Of a stretch of DNA of 64,000 bases, positions 17,294 to 29,953 are shown piece by piece. Position 1 is the first letter of the stretch. Each line of letters begins with the position of its first letter. Source of the DNA: Caldilineae bacterium. GTDB taxonomy: Bacteria > Chloroflexota > Anaerolineae > Epilineales > Epilineaceae. The stretch covers positions 48,674-112,673 of the forward strand of contig JACKBJ010000011.1 in the NCBI GenBank assembly GCA_020634625.1, given 5' to 3'. Position numbers and translations under genes: made by a program. The notes beneath the pieces were generated by a model, which worked only from the letters and a program-made list of their open reading frames with translations, ran no database searches and was not told where the DNA came from.

Positions 17294-19843
17294 ATGAGCC
17301 AAGCATCCGGTCGGCGACCCGAGCCTTCAGAACATCCCTTCGCGGTCGGAGCCCGCTGGGTCGGGCCCGGCTCGGTCGGAGCCCACGCGGTCGGACCCCG
17401 CCTCCGGACCCGCGCCTGGCGCGCCGCGGCGCTCACCGGCCTCGCGGCTCTGGCGCTGTTCGCCGTGCCGGCCGGCGCCCAGTCGGCCTTCCCCGACCGC
17501 GACGGCCTGCTGGCCAACGGCACCGACACCGTGCTCAGCGAGGCGCGCATCCAGGAGGAGTTCAGCTCCCGGCTCGGCGATCCCTACCACCTGGACGGCC
17601 TGGCCCTGATGGTCGACGACTGCCGGCCCGACCCCGAGGTCTATCTGGACGAGGCGCTGGTCCACTACGGCCTGTCCGCCGAGGCGGGCAAGATGTACGA
17701 CGACGCCGTCGTCTGGCTGATCTGCTTCCAGCCCCGCTACGTCGGCTTCTTCTACGGCGCCGACAACCCCTATGCGCCGGAATGGGACGCGGCCGGCGTC
17801 TCCGACCGCGCCGCGGGCGCGATGGCCGAGCAGCTGGCGGCCGGCAACTTCACCGGCGGGCTCACGGTCGGCATCGATGCCGTGGCCGACCTGTTGGAGG
17901 GCAACGCGCCGGCGTCGAGCGCGCTGGACGAGGCGCCGGCGCCGGCCGGCGCGCCCCTCCCGTCCCAGGCCCGCCCGAACGACGGGGATTCCGGTTCCGG
18001 CGGCATGGCCGCGCAGCTGGCCGCGGCCGGCGCCCTGGGGCTCGGCGGGCTCTGGCTCTGGCGCCGCCGCAAGCGCGAGGCGGAGGGCGCGGCGGCGCGC
18101 GCGGCCGCGCCGACACCGGCGCCGGCCACCCGCTCGGCCCATGGCGCGCTCGAGGCCAAGCTGGGCAAGCTCGAGGCGCGGCTCAAGCAGGACCAGCCGG
18201 CCATCGCCCGCCTGGTCCTGGCCTACCAGAGCATCGGCGAGGAGGCCATGCTCGAGGTCAGCCGGCAGCACGACGCCATGCTGGCGCGGCTGGCGGCGCT
18301 CCGGACGCGCGTCGCCGAGCTGCCGGAGATCGGCCGCCCGGACGAAGCCGCCGGCGCCGCCGTCGACAGCGGCCTGCAGCAGCGCTATGCCGAGGCCGAC
18401 GCCGAGGCCGACGCGCTGCTGGCCTATGCCGATCGGATCGACGCCGAGGCCGACCACGTCGAGATGCTCGAGGAGCGGGCCGCCGTGCTGACGGTCGAGG
18501 CGCGCAAGGCCATCGACCGGGCCGCGGTCGACTACGCTGCCCTGCTGAGCAAGCTGGACCCGGATGTCGCGCCGCTGCCGGCGGCCGATGCGGCGCTGGA
18601 CCTGCCGACCCGGCTGGCCGAGCAGGCCGAGCAGGTGCTGGCCACCGGGGACCGCATCACGGCCGGCCGGCTGGCCGAGGATGCCGCCACCCTGGCCGCA
18701 CAGACGCCCAAGGCGCTCGAGGAGCTGCTGGCGGTCGACCTCCGCATCGAAGCGGGCGTGAAGCTCTTCGAGCGCGTCTCGGCCTATGCCGAGAGCAGCT
18801 GGGCCGACATCCGCGGCAACGGCTCGGAGGCCGAGGAGAGCCTGGATGCGGCCCTGGAGATGCTCCGCCGCATCCTGGCCGCGAAGCCCGAGGCCTTCGG
18901 GGCCGACCTGGCGGCCGGCTACATGGCCAGCCTCGAGCAGCTGGCCGCCGAGCTCGACCGAGCCCGCGGCCTGGTGGCGGCCATCGAGGAGCGCCTGCAA
19001 CGCCTGGATCAGGCCCGCGCCGGCGCGGTCGATCAGGTCGATGCCCTGCGCGCCGACATCGCCAAGGCCCGCCAATGGCTGACGCAGCCGGAGGTGGCGC
19101 CCGACGTGGACGCGGCTCCCGAGCTGGCGCTGACCCAGGCCGAGGCCATGCTGGATGGGCTGAGCCGGGACATGGCCGAGGCGAAGCCCGACTGGCTGGC
19201 GATCACCCGCGGCATCCATGCCGTGGCCGGCAAGGTCGAGGCCTCGTTGGCCGACGCCAGGCGTCAGAACGACCATGTCGACGCCCTGCGGAGTCATTGG
19301 GTCTCGGCCCGGGAGGCCGCCGCCGCCGCGATCCAACGCGCCGAGCAGTACCTGGCGCTGCACCGGGCCGAGGCACCGGCCGCCGCCGGCGCCGATCTGG
19401 AGGCCGCCCGGGCCCAGCTGCGCCTGGCCGAGCAGGCGGCCCGCGACGCCGAAGGCATGCAGGACAGCGCCCGCGCCGAGGCCCTGACCCGCGCCCTGTC
19501 CGCCGCCGAGGCCGCCGACGGGGCCGCCAGCACGGTCTATGAAGCCCTGGCGGCCGCGGTCGCCAAGGCCGACCAGGCGCGCAGCTACGTGCCGCGCCCC
19601 GATTGGATCGGACCGACGGTGCCCCTGCCCATGCCGCGGCGGCGCGGGCTCTTCATTCCCGGCCCCTTCGACGTAGGCATGGGGCCGACGATCCGCCTGC
19701 CGCGCCCGGCCGCGCCGCCCCGCTCCAGCAGCTGGGGCTCGCGTCCCCGGCCGAGCACCCGGCCCGTCAGCCCGCGCAGCATTCAGCGCTCGGGCGGCAG
19801 CCGGCCCTCGAGCGGGCGCCGGGGCGGCGGCAAGGGCTGGTAG
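17294..19843 (+). CDS. TPM-like membrane protein with long coiled-coil domain
   Basis: Predicted membrane protein of 849 aa, function unknown. A signal sequence (AAALTGLAALALFAVPAGAQ) leads an extracytoplasmic domain (about residues 65-210) whose pattern resembles TPM/YgcG domains. A Pro/Ala linker and one transmembrane segment (AAGALGLGGLWLW, about 240-255) with RRRKR on the inner side follow. Residues 280-760 are Ala/Glu/Leu-rich and should form a long coiled coil, and the C-terminus is Ser/Arg/Gly-rich ending GGGKGW, a tail style common in TPM proteins. The N-terminus before the signal contains four 15-bp repeats. The ATG at 17294 has GAGAGGGGAG upstream. Divergent from the pyr operon. Confidence 0.7.
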   Translation: MSQASGRRPEPSEHPFAVGARWVGPGSVGAHAVGPRLRTRAWRAAALTGLAALALFAVPAGAQSAFPDRDGLLANGTDTVLSEARIQEEFSSRLGDPYHLDGLALMVDDCRPDPEVYLDEALVHYGLSAEAGKMYDDAVVWLICFQPRYVGFFYGADNPYAPEWDAAGVSDRAAGAMAEQLAAGNFTGGLTVGIDAVADLLEGNAPASSALDEAPAPAGAPLPSQARPNDGDSGSGGMAAQLAAAGALGLGGLWLWRRRKREAEGAAARAAAPTPAPATRSAHGALEAKLGKLEARLKQDQPAIARLVLAYQSIGEEAMLEVSRQHDAMLARLAALRTRVAELPEIGRPDEAAGAAVDSGLQQRYAEADAEADALLAYADRIDAEADHVEMLEERAAVLTVEARKAIDRAAVDYAALLSKLDPDVAPLPAADAALDLPTRLAEQAEQVLATGDRITAGRLAEDAATLAAQTPKALEELLAVDLRIEAGVKLFERVSAYAESSWADIRGNGSEAEESLDAALEMLRRILAAKPEAFGADLAAGYMASLEQLAAELDRARGLVAAIEERLQRLDQARAGAVDQVDALRADIAKARQWLTQPEVAPDVDAAPELALTQAEAMLDGLSRDMAEAKPDWLAITRGIHAVAGKVEASLADARRQNDHVDALRSHWVSAREAAAAAIQRAEQYLALHRAEAPAAAGADLEAARAQLRLAEQAARDAEGMQDSARAEALTRALSAAEAADGAASTVYEALAAAVAKADQARSYVPRPDWIGPTVPLPMPRRRGLFIPGPFDVGMGPTIRLPRPAAPPRSSSWGSRPRPSTRPVSPRSIQRSGGSRPSSGRRGGGKGW
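17344..17403 (+). repeat. 15-bp tandem repeat in the TPM-like gene
   Basis: Four copies starting at 17344, 17359, 17374 and 17389, each beginning GGTCGG(A/G). They encode VGARW, VGPGS, VGAHA and VGPRL ahead of the signal-peptide hydrophobic core. Confidence 0.75.
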
Positions 19844-19871
19844 CGCGCCGCCCGCGGCCCGACCGCCCCGC

Positions 19872-20885
19872 TTACTCGGCGCCCAGCACCTGGTCGATGG
19901 CGCCGAGCATGGCCGCGTGCAGCCGGCCGTTGGTGACGACGACGCCGCGATTGCTGGCCAGCAGGCGGCCGTGGCCGAGGTCGAGCGGTCGGCCGGCGAT
20001 GTCCGTGACCTGGCCGCCGGCGGCGCAGACCACGGCCGTGCCCGCGGCGTGGTCCCAGATCTTCTCGACGTAGCCCGGCTTGGAGGGCAGCCGCAGGTAG
20101 GCCTCGGCGGCGCCGGCGGCCACGGCGGCGTACTTGGCCTGGCTGTCGACCCGGGTGGCCGGGACGCGGATGCCCAGAGCGGCCGAGACCTTGGCCGAGG
20201 TTCCATGCGCGGTGTGCGCGGCCTCGACCGACTCGCAGCAGCGCGCCAGCCGGATGTCCGACTGCCGGCTGACCCGCAGCGCCGAGGGCCGGGCCGTCGG
20301 ATCCGCCAAGGGCAGCAGCCAGGCGCCCTGGCCGGGGATGCCGTAGACCAGGCTGCCGCCCGCGGCCGCTGCGCTTCGGATCTTCCCATCGGCCAAGGCC
20401 CCGGGGTCCAGGTTGGGGCAGCCGAGGACGCCCAGCGCGAAGCGGCCGTCGAGGATCAGGGCCAGGGCCACGGCGTACTGGTCGCCGCGCAGGAAGCCCT
20501 TGGTGCCATCGATGGGGTCCAAGGCCCAGAAGCGTGGGCTGGCCGCGCTGGCGTTGCCGTGGTCGATCCAGCCCAGCACCGTCTCGGGGTCCGGCGCCGG
20601 GCGCAGGCGAGCGACCTCCGCCACGACGCGATCCCGGGTCGGGGCGGCGTCGGGGCGGCGAAGCGCGGCGGCGTCCTCCTCGGCGATCACCGGGTCCTCG
20701 GGGAAGGCCTCGGCCAGGCTGCCGCAGATCAGGGCCTGGCTGCCGAAGTCGGCGATGGTGACCGGGCTGCGGTCGCCCTTGGTCAGCGCGCCCGGGTCGA
20801 GGCCGGCTTGGACGGCCTGGCACAGGCGACCGGCCTCGCGGACCGCGGCCAGGGCGATGGCGAGCTCATGCTCGAGGCTGGGCAT
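19872..20885 (-). CDS. 3'(2'),5'-bisphosphate nucleotidase-like inositol monophosphatase family enzyme
   Basis: Mg-dependent, Li-sensitive phosphatase family protein, 337 aa. The metal motif is WALDPIDGTKGFLRG (D123, D126), preceded by IAEED (about 68-72) and followed by KIWDHAAG near the C-terminus. The GFLRGDQYAVALALI continuation is typical of HAL2/SAL1-type enzymes acting on 3'-phosphoadenosine 5'-phosphate, so PAP removal during sulfate assimilation is the likeliest role; inositol phosphates cannot be excluded. The ATG at 20885 has GGAG upstream and a -10 about 37 bp away. Convergent with the TPM-like gene, divergent from a glycosyltransferase gene. Confidence 0.85.
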   Translation of the reverse strand: MPSLEHELAIALAAVREAGRLCQAVQAGLDPGALTKGDRSPVTIADFGSQALICGSLAEAFPEDPVIAEEDAAALRRPDAAPTRDRVVAEVARLRPAPDPETVLGWIDHGNASAASPRFWALDPIDGTKGFLRGDQYAVALALILDGRFALGVLGCPNLDPGALADGKIRSAAAAGGSLVYGIPGQGAWLLPLADPTARPSALRVSRQSDIRLARCCESVEAAHTAHGTSAKVSAALGIRVPATRVDSQAKYAAVAAGAAEAYLRLPSKPGYVEKIWDHAAGTAVVCAAGGQVTDIAGRPLDLGHGRLLASNRGVVVTNGRLHAAMLGAIDQVLGAE

Positions 20886-20921
20886 GTCGGGCTCCGTGCT
20901 GGCGATGGCGACGCATCCCCT

Positions 20922-20927
20922 ATCATA
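20922..20927 (-). promoter_or_regulatory. Extended -10 promoter of the bisphosphate nucleotidase-like gene
   Basis: Minus-strand TGG-TATGAT, an extended -10 with no good -35. It gives a leader of about 30 nt containing the GGAG site. Confidence 0.5.
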
Positions 20928-20973
20928 CCAGCCGCCGCCCGCTTCGCGAGCCCGTGACGGAGACCGATCCCGC

Positions 20974-22083
20974 ATGCCCCTCCAACCGCCGGCCCTCTAC
21001 GTCGCCGCCTCCAGCCACGGCTTCGGCCACGCGACGCGCCTGGCCTCGGTGCTGGCCCAGATCCGGGCCCTGGCGCCCGAGCTGCGCCTGGTCGTGGCCA
21101 GCGCCGCGCCGCGCTGGCTGATCGAGAGCTACCTGCCCGGCCCGGTGGAGCTGCGCTCGCTGGCGCTCGACCCCGGCGTGGTCCAGCCCGACAGCCTGCG
21201 CATCGACCGGGCGGCCACGGGGCTCGCGCTGGAGGCCTGGTGGCGCGAGCTGCCGGCCTTGGCCGCGCGCGAAGCCGCGGCGGCCCGGGCGGCCGGCGCG
21301 GGCCTGGTGTTGGCCGACATCCCGGCCAGCGCGGTCGAGATCGCGCGGCTGGCCGGCCTCCCCTGCTGGATGCTGGGCAACTTCGATTGGGACTTCATCT
21401 ACCGTGCCTGGGGTGGGGCCTTCGTCGATCACGCCGATCGCATCGCGGCGCTGCAGGCCGGCGCCGAGCGCCTGTATCGCCCGCCGCTCCACACGCCCAT
21501 GCCCGCCTTCGGCCGGGTGGTCGACATCGGCCTGACCGGTGGCGATCCCCGCTGGAGCGCCGCCGAAGCCCGGACGCGCTGGGGCCTCCGGGCGCCGCGC
21601 GAGCGGACGGCGCTGATCACCTTCGGTGGCCTGGGCGCCGCCGCCCTGCCCTACGCCCGGGCGGCGGACTTCCCCGACTGGCAGTTCGTCACCTGGGATC
21701 GGGACGCGCCGCGGCTGCCGAACCTGGTTCGGGTCGACGACCCGCGCTGGCGACCGGTGGACCTCATGCCGGTCGCCGGCCGCCTGATCGGCAAGCCGGG
21801 CTACAGCACCTTCGCCGAAGCGCTGCGCCAGGACCTGCCGATCGTCACCCTGCCGCGGCCGGGCTTCGCCGAGGCCGAGATCCTGGTCGAAGGCCTGCGC
21901 GATCACGGCTGGCACCAGCTGGTCGAGCCGGCGGCCTTGATGGGCGGCGACTGGTCCTTCCTGCAGGCCGAGCCCGTTCCGCCGCGCCTGCCGCCGGCGG
22001 CGGCTCGCCTGGACCGCGAGGGCAGCCGCCAGGTGGCCCAGGCGGTGGTGGCCCGGCTCCGGCAGCCGGACCCCGACGGCTGA
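20974..22083 (+). CDS. UGT/MurG-like glycosyltransferase family protein
   Basis: A 369-aa GT-B fold protein. The N-terminus LYVAASSHGFGHATR is the glycine/histidine loop found in UDP-glycosyltransferases and in the N-terminal half of L-arabinokinase-like proteins. The C-terminal half has ITFGGLG and the donor-binding region GKPGYSTFAEALRQDLPIVTLPRPGFAEAE. The donor sugar and acceptor are unknown. The ATG at 20974 has GGAGA about 9 nt upstream; longer in-frame extensions run antisense through the neighbouring phosphatase gene and were dropped. Confidence 0.75.
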   Translation: MPLQPPALYVAASSHGFGHATRLASVLAQIRALAPELRLVVASAAPRWLIESYLPGPVELRSLALDPGVVQPDSLRIDRAATGLALEAWWRELPALAAREAAAARAAGAGLVLADIPASAVEIARLAGLPCWMLGNFDWDFIYRAWGGAFVDHADRIAALQAGAERLYRPPLHTPMPAFGRVVDIGLTGGDPRWSAAEARTRWGLRAPRERTALITFGGLGAAALPYARAADFPDWQFVTWDRDAPRLPNLVRVDDPRWRPVDLMPVAGRLIGKPGYSTFAEALRQDLPIVTLPRPGFAEAEILVEGLRDHGWHQLVEPAALMGGDWSFLQAEPVPPRLPPAAARLDREGSRQVAQAVVARLRQPDPDG

Positions 22084-22110
22084 TCGGAGCGACGCTCGGA
22101 GCAAGACGCC

Positions 22111-22146
22111 GGACCGGCCGACCCGAAGCCTCGGATCGGCCGGTCC
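22111..22146. terminator. Bidirectional hairpin between convergent genes
   Basis: GGACCGGCCGA (22111-22121) pairs with TCGGCCGGTCC (22136-22146), an 11-bp perfect stem between the glycosyltransferase stop and the DoxX-like stop. There is no T-run, so termination efficiency is uncertain. Confidence 0.45.
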
Positions 22147-22177
22147 AGGGGTGTCTGGTCCATCCCTCGGCGAGCGG

Positions 22178-22543
22178 CTAGAGGCCGGGCCCATCCTGGT
22201 AGTTGTTGCCCAGGATCAAGGCGCCGGCGGCCAGCCCGAGGTCCTTGAGCACCTGGCCCGGCGCCGACATGTCACCGCCCATGGCGTTGGGCAGGTGGAT
22301 GGTCAACGCGAAGATCGCGAGCATCAGCGCCATGAGCTGCGAGGCCAGCTTGGCGTAGCGCCCGGTGTAGATGGCGAGCGCGTAGCCGATGTGCGCCAGG
22401 CCGGTGAGGTAGACCCAGAACACGCCGCCCGGGATGAAGCCGGGCACCATCCCGCTCATGGCGTCGGCGTTCAAGAGGTGCAGCACGCCGAAGATCAACA
22501 ACACCGTCGCGAACACGTATTTGCCGATAGCGAACAGATTCAA
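22178..22543 (-). CDS. DoxX-like four-helix membrane protein
   Basis: Small integral membrane protein, 121 aa, with four hydrophobic segments (KYVFATVLLIFGVLHLL, FWVYLTGLAHIGYALAIY, LASQLMALMLAIFALTIHL, LGLAAGALIL). The pattern and size fit the DoxX/DoxD-like family, whose members have varied or unknown redox-related roles. I start it at a TTG (22543) because a perfect AGGAGG (22552-22557) lies 8 nt upstream; no ATG or GTG fits. It ends with an unusual charged/polar NNYQDGPGL. Confidence 0.75.
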   Translation of the reverse strand: MNLFAIGKYVFATVLLIFGVLHLLNADAMSGMVPGFIPGGVFWVYLTGLAHIGYALAIYTGRYAKLASQLMALMLAIFALTIHLPNAMGGDMSAPGQVLKDLGLAAGALILGNNYQDGPGL

Positions 22544-22706
22544 GACGCCTTCCTCCTGATTGGGCTGGACCGGCGGGCCGCTGCCCGCCGGCCGGGTTGC
22601 GTCTCCCCGGGGCACGCGCTTGCGCATGGGTCGGGACCGAAGCCCGATTCCTTACCGCATCGCGCGCCGCCGAGATTCGGAGCATATCCCGCCAGGCGAT
22701 CCGGCG

Positions 22707-23837
22707 TCAAGGCGCCTGCGGCCGTGAGGCGGCGATCAGTCCGCGCTGGCGCGCAACGAGCTCGGTCAGCACGCCTTCCCAAGGGCTGGCCTCGGCTTCG
22801 GCGCGCGCGCCCTGGGCCAGCCGGGCCGCCAGGGCCGGATCGGCCAGCAGCCGCGCGGTGGCGGCGATCAACGACTCGCGGCGATCGGGCTCGAAGAGCA
22901 GACCGGTCTGCTCGTGCCGCAGGTGCTCCAGCACCCCGCCGGACGCGGGCGCGACGACGGGCAGGCCCGAAGCCATGGCCTCGAGCACGACGTTGCCCAA
23001 GGTCTCGTTGGCGCCGACGAACACGAAGTGATCGGCCGAGGCATAGGCCGCGGCCAGGTCTTCGCCGCGGAGATAGCCGGTGAAGACGACCGGCCGACCC
23101 GCGAAGCGTGCCTCGAGGCTGCCTCGGGCCGGCCCGTCGCCGACCACCGCCAGGCGCGCCTCCGGCAGGGCGTCGAGCACATCCGCGATCCAGTCGACGC
23201 GCTTCTCGGGCGAGAGCCGTCCGACGTAGAGCAGCAGCGGCCGCTCGGGCTCGCCGGCCGAGAGCCGCGCGCGCCACATGGGGCTGCGCTTGCACGGGTG
23301 GAATCGCTCGGTGTCGACCCCCCGGCCCCAGACGGCCAGGTTCTCGAAGCCCTGGCGCGCCAGCTCCTCGGCGGTGGCCCGCGAGGGGCAGAGGTTGAGC
23401 GCCGCGCCCCGGTGGGCGGCGCGCATCCCGGCCCAGGCCAGGGGCACCAACGGCTTCAGGCCCCAGCGCGCCGTGAAGCCTGGCACGTCGGTATGGTACG
23501 AGGCCGCGACCGGGATGCCGCGCGCCAGGGCCCAGCGCTTGACGCTGACGCCGAGGATCAGTGGGTTGGCCACCTGCACCAGGTCGGGCGCGTAGGCTTC
23601 GAGCGCCCGCATCGCCGAGGGGGTCGGCAGGGCGACGCGCAGCTCCGGGTAGAAGGGCATCGGGAGGCTCGGCAGCCCGAGGACGCGATGGCCGGCGTAG
23701 CGGACGGGCGCTCCCGAAGGCGCCAGGACCAGCGCTTCGTGGCCGTGTCGGTCGAGGTGCTCCAGCAGCTGACACAGCGTGTTGACGATGCCGTCGACCT
23801 TGGGCAGGAAGGTCTCGGCGACCAGGGCGATCCGCAT
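22707..23837 (-). CDS. GT4-family glycosyltransferase (SqdX / alpha-mannosyltransferase-like)
   Basis: A 376-aa retaining glycosyltransferase. The start MRIALVAETFLPKVDGIVNTL is typical of the group holding sulfoquinovosyl-diacylglycerol synthase SqdX and GDP-mannose-dependent alpha-mannosyltransferases; SYHTDVPGF and the E-x7-E region (ANETLGNVVLEAMASGLPVVA, with both glutamates) are present, as are GRLSPEKR and GDGP. The acceptor is probably a membrane glycolipid by family analogy. The donor is not predictable; no sqdB is nearby. The ATG at 23837 begins the conserved core, so the start is secure. Confidence 0.85.
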   Translation of the reverse strand: MRIALVAETFLPKVDGIVNTLCQLLEHLDRHGHEALVLAPSGAPVRYAGHRVLGLPSLPMPFYPELRVALPTPSAMRALEAYAPDLVQVANPLILGVSVKRWALARGIPVAASYHTDVPGFTARWGLKPLVPLAWAGMRAAHRGAALNLCPSRATAEELARQGFENLAVWGRGVDTERFHPCKRSPMWRARLSAGEPERPLLLYVGRLSPEKRVDWIADVLDALPEARLAVVGDGPARGSLEARFAGRPVVFTGYLRGEDLAAAYASADHFVFVGANETLGNVVLEAMASGLPVVAPASGGVLEHLRHEQTGLLFEPDRRESLIAATARLLADPALAARLAQGARAEAEASPWEGVLTELVARQRGLIAASRPQAP

Positions 23838-24060
23838 GGCTGCCAGCTTGCCGGACCGGGCTTAAGACCGGACGATGCCGACGGCATGGCGCCGTTTCGC
23901 CGCGACGAAGCTTTCTTCACATCGCATCCGGGCGCGCGGCCGACCCCGGCCGCGCGCCCGTGCCGGGCCCAGACCATGCGAGCCGCGCTTAAGGCTGGCT
24001 TCGCGATCCGCTAACGCGGGCTTCGCCCGTCGATGGCGCGGCAGGGCTAGACTGACCGCC

Positions 24061-24960
24061 ATGCAAGCTTCGGAGTCGAGCAACGATCACCTGGGCGCCA
24101 CGCGGCGCCGCCCGGTCGATCTCGCCATCCTCTCGGACCTGCACCTGGGCACCTACGGTTGCCACGCCGACGAGCTGCTGGCCTATCTGCGCTCGATCCA
24201 GCCCGGCCGGCTGATTCTCAACGGCGACATCATCGACATCTGGCAGTTCAACAAGCGCTATTGGCCGGTCAGCCACATGCAGGTCATCGAGGAGATCGTC
24301 TCCCTGATGGGCGACGGCGTCCCGGTCTACTACCTGACCGGCAACCACGACGACGTCTTGCGACGCTTCTCCGACGTCGACCTTGGCGACTTCCACCTGC
24401 GCGACAAGCTGCTGCTCGAGATCGACGGCAAGCGGCACTGGATCTTCCACGGCGACGTCTTCGATGCCTCGATCCATCACATGCGCTGGCTGGCGCGGCT
24501 GGGCGGCCGAGGCTACGACGCGCTGATCCGCATCAATCGCGGCGTCAACGCCGCCCTGCAGGCCATGGGACAGCCGCGGCGGTCCTTTTCGAAGCGCATC
24601 AAGCAGGGTGTCAAGCGCGCGGTCAAGGTGGTCGGCGACTTCGAGCGCTGCGCCGCCGAGCTGGCCATCGAGCGCGGCTACGACTATGTGATCTGTGGCC
24701 ACATCCACGTTCCGCAGCGGCGGGTGATCCGGGATGCGCAGGGCCGGCAGGTGGTCTACCTCAACTCGGGTGACTGGGTCGAGAGCCTGACGGCCCTCGA
24801 GTACCACGGTGGCCGCTGGCACATCTACCGCCACGACAAGTCGGCCGTCCCGTCGCTGCCCGTTGCCCGTGATCGGCTGCCGAGCGGCGCCGGCACGCCG
24901 CTCGACCGGGTCGCCATGGTCGGCCAGGGCCTGCTCGATCTGCGCATCGATACGCGCTGA
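24061..24960 (+). CDS. Calcineurin-like phosphatase, UDP-2,3-diacylglucosamine pyrophosphatase (LpxH-like)
   Basis: Metallophosphoesterase of 299 aa. The two-metal motifs appear in order: SDLHLG (about 24-29), LNGDIIDIW (59-67), TGNHDD (98-103), FHGDVFD and CGHIHVPQ near the C-terminus, with the YLNSGDWVES ending typical of the LpxH/YbbF-like group. In Gram-negatives this family cleaves UDP-diacylglucosamine in lipid A synthesis; no other lipid A gene is present here, so the natural substrate may be another lipid-linked diphosphate. A positively charged stretch (FSKRIKQGVKRAVK) is probably the membrane-contact insertion. The ATG at 24061 opens the conserved region; the frame extends upstream but without protein-like sequence. 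Confidence 0.82.
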   Translation: MQASESSNDHLGATRRRPVDLAILSDLHLGTYGCHADELLAYLRSIQPGRLILNGDIIDIWQFNKRYWPVSHMQVIEEIVSLMGDGVPVYYLTGNHDDVLRRFSDVDLGDFHLRDKLLLEIDGKRHWIFHGDVFDASIHHMRWLARLGGRGYDALIRINRGVNAALQAMGQPRRSFSKRIKQGVKRAVKVVGDFERCAAELAIERGYDYVICGHIHVPQRRVIRDAQGRQVVYLNSGDWVESLTALEYHGGRWHIYRHDKSAVPSLPVARDRLPSGAGTPLDRVAMVGQGLLDLRIDTR

Positions 24961-24973
24961 GACCGCCAGCCGG

Positions 24974-26032
24974 CTAGTCGCCCCGCCGCCGCCCGGCCCA
25001 GAGGCGCCGTAGCAGCCAGAGCAGCGCCAAGGCCGGCAGGGCCAGCGGCAGGACCGCGATGCCCAGCCAGATCGCGAGCTCGACCAGGCCGCGGCTGCTC
25101 AGGCGCAGGGCGGTATAGGCCTCGGTGGCGGTCTGGCGCGGGCTCCAGTCGGGCAGCGGCTCCGGCGTCGGCGTGGGATCGGGCGGGATCTCGGGCGCCG
25201 GCTCGTGCAGCCGCACCGCGATCGTCGAGAGGGCCGAGCGCTGAGCCAGGTAGCGCAGCCGACCCCGACGCTGGGCGATCTCGCCCTCGATCTCGGTCAG
25301 CCGGGCGTTGACGTTCAGCGCTTCCTCGACCGACTGCGCGCGGTCGAGGAACTCGCGCACCCGGGCCTGGGTGGCCTCGAGGTTGGCGATCTGGCCCTGC
25401 AGGTCGATGTACTCCTGGGTCACGTCGGTGCCCGAGGCCTGCTCCTGCTCGACCTCGTCGGCCACCTCGCGGATGCGCCGCATCGCGTCCTCGAAGGCCT
25501 CCACCGGCACCGCCAGCCGGATCGTGGCGCGCCGGCCGTCGCGGCGCGCGTAGTCGGTGCTGGTCTCCAGCACGTAGCCGCCGACCTGCACCGCGATGCT
25601 CTCGATCCGGCCGATGCCCAGCTCGACGCTCTCGACCCGGATCGTCAGCGTGCCGTCCTTGATGATCCGCCGCGAGGGATCGGCGATGGGAACGGGATCG
25701 ATCGCCGGGCCCTGTTCGGCGGCTTTCGACGCGGCCTCGCCCGATCCGTCCCCGGTCTCCGGCGCCGGCTCGGAGCCGGGCGCCAGGGCCATGACGTCGG
25801 ACTCGGTGAAGGCCGCGTCGGCCGCCTCGTCCATCGCCGCGGCCGGCGCCTCGGCCGGCGCCTGGCCCGCGCTCCGGAGCTGAGGCGCCCCGCTGATCCT
25901 TTCCGACGCACCCGAGGGATCACTCGCGGCGCAGCCGGCCAGCAGGCCCAGCGCCGCCAAGGCGGGCAGCAGCCGCATCCGACCGACCCGGGACATCGAC
26001 CGGCGGGCTTGGGACAAACCGCGTCGCTGCAT
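24974..26032 (-). CDS. DUF4349 lipoprotein
   Basis: Predicted membrane-anchored lipoprotein, 352 aa, function unknown. The lipobox LLAGC places the acylated cysteine at residue 34. After an Ala/Glu-rich spacer comes the DUF4349 domain (about 115-300): RRIIKDGTLTIRVESV, GGYVLETS, RLAVPVEAFEDAM, and a coiled-coil hairpin (DLQGQIANLEATQARVREFL ... VNARLTEIEGEIAQRRGRLRYL). A C-terminal transmembrane helix (AIWLGIAVLPLALPALALLWLLRRL) and basic tail follow, so both ends are held at the membrane. ATG 26032 is chosen over TTG 26038 because AGGAG lies 8 nt upstream. Confidence 0.82.
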   Translation of the reverse strand: MQRRGLSQARRSMSRVGRMRLLPALAALGLLAGCAASDPSGASERISGAPQLRSAGQAPAEAPAAAMDEAADAAFTESDVMALAPGSEPAPETGDGSGEAASKAAEQGPAIDPVPIADPSRRIIKDGTLTIRVESVELGIGRIESIAVQVGGYVLETSTDYARRDGRRATIRLAVPVEAFEDAMRRIREVADEVEQEQASGTDVTQEYIDLQGQIANLEATQARVREFLDRAQSVEEALNVNARLTEIEGEIAQRRGRLRYLAQRSALSTIAVRLHEPAPEIPPDPTPTPEPLPDWSPRQTATEAYTALRLSSRGLVELAIWLGIAVLPLALPALALLWLLRRLWAGRRRGD

Positions 26033-26098
26033 CGCCAACTCCTCTCGGGTGATGGCCCGTCGCGAGGCCCGGGACGGGGCCGCGGCGGGCCGGCGATC

Positions 26099-26124
26099 GC
26101 GGCCACCGCTCCGGCGGTGGCCGC
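26099..26124. terminator. GC-rich hairpin downstream of the tricorn protease gene
   Basis: GCGGCCACCGC (26099-26109) and GCGGTGGCCGC (26114-26124) form an 11-bp perfect stem with a TCCG tetraloop, 73 bp past the tricorn stop. There is no strong T-run on the minus strand. Confidence 0.5.
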
Positions 26125-26196
26125 GCGTTTCCTCTTCCCCGGTTAATAACGGTTCGAGGCCCGATCAGGTTCCCGATTCACGGCCCGGACCCGCCG

Positions 26197-29730
<3,534 letters not shown>

Positions 29731-29807
29731 CGGGGCGCTCGCTGGTGGGCTCGGGTCGGTCCGGGCGGCGCCGCGGGGCGCCGGCCGGTCCGGGCGATAA
29801 GCGTCCC

Positions 29808-29813
29808 ATTCTA
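29808..29813 (-). promoter_or_regulatory. Extended -10 promoter of the tricorn gene
   Basis: Minus-strand TGC-TAGAAT, 78 bp upstream of the ATG; no good -35 is seen, as allowed for extended -10 promoters. Confidence 0.5.
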
Positions 29814-29953
29814 GCATCCGGCCGCCGGCCCGGTTCGGCGCGGCCGGCGTGAGGGGCGCCGGCCGCGGGCGCGGCCCCCCGCATCGCGCCGGGCCGCCCG
29901 GGCGTCTATCATCATGGCCCACGCCGACGCCGCGCCCGCGATAGGATCCCGCC

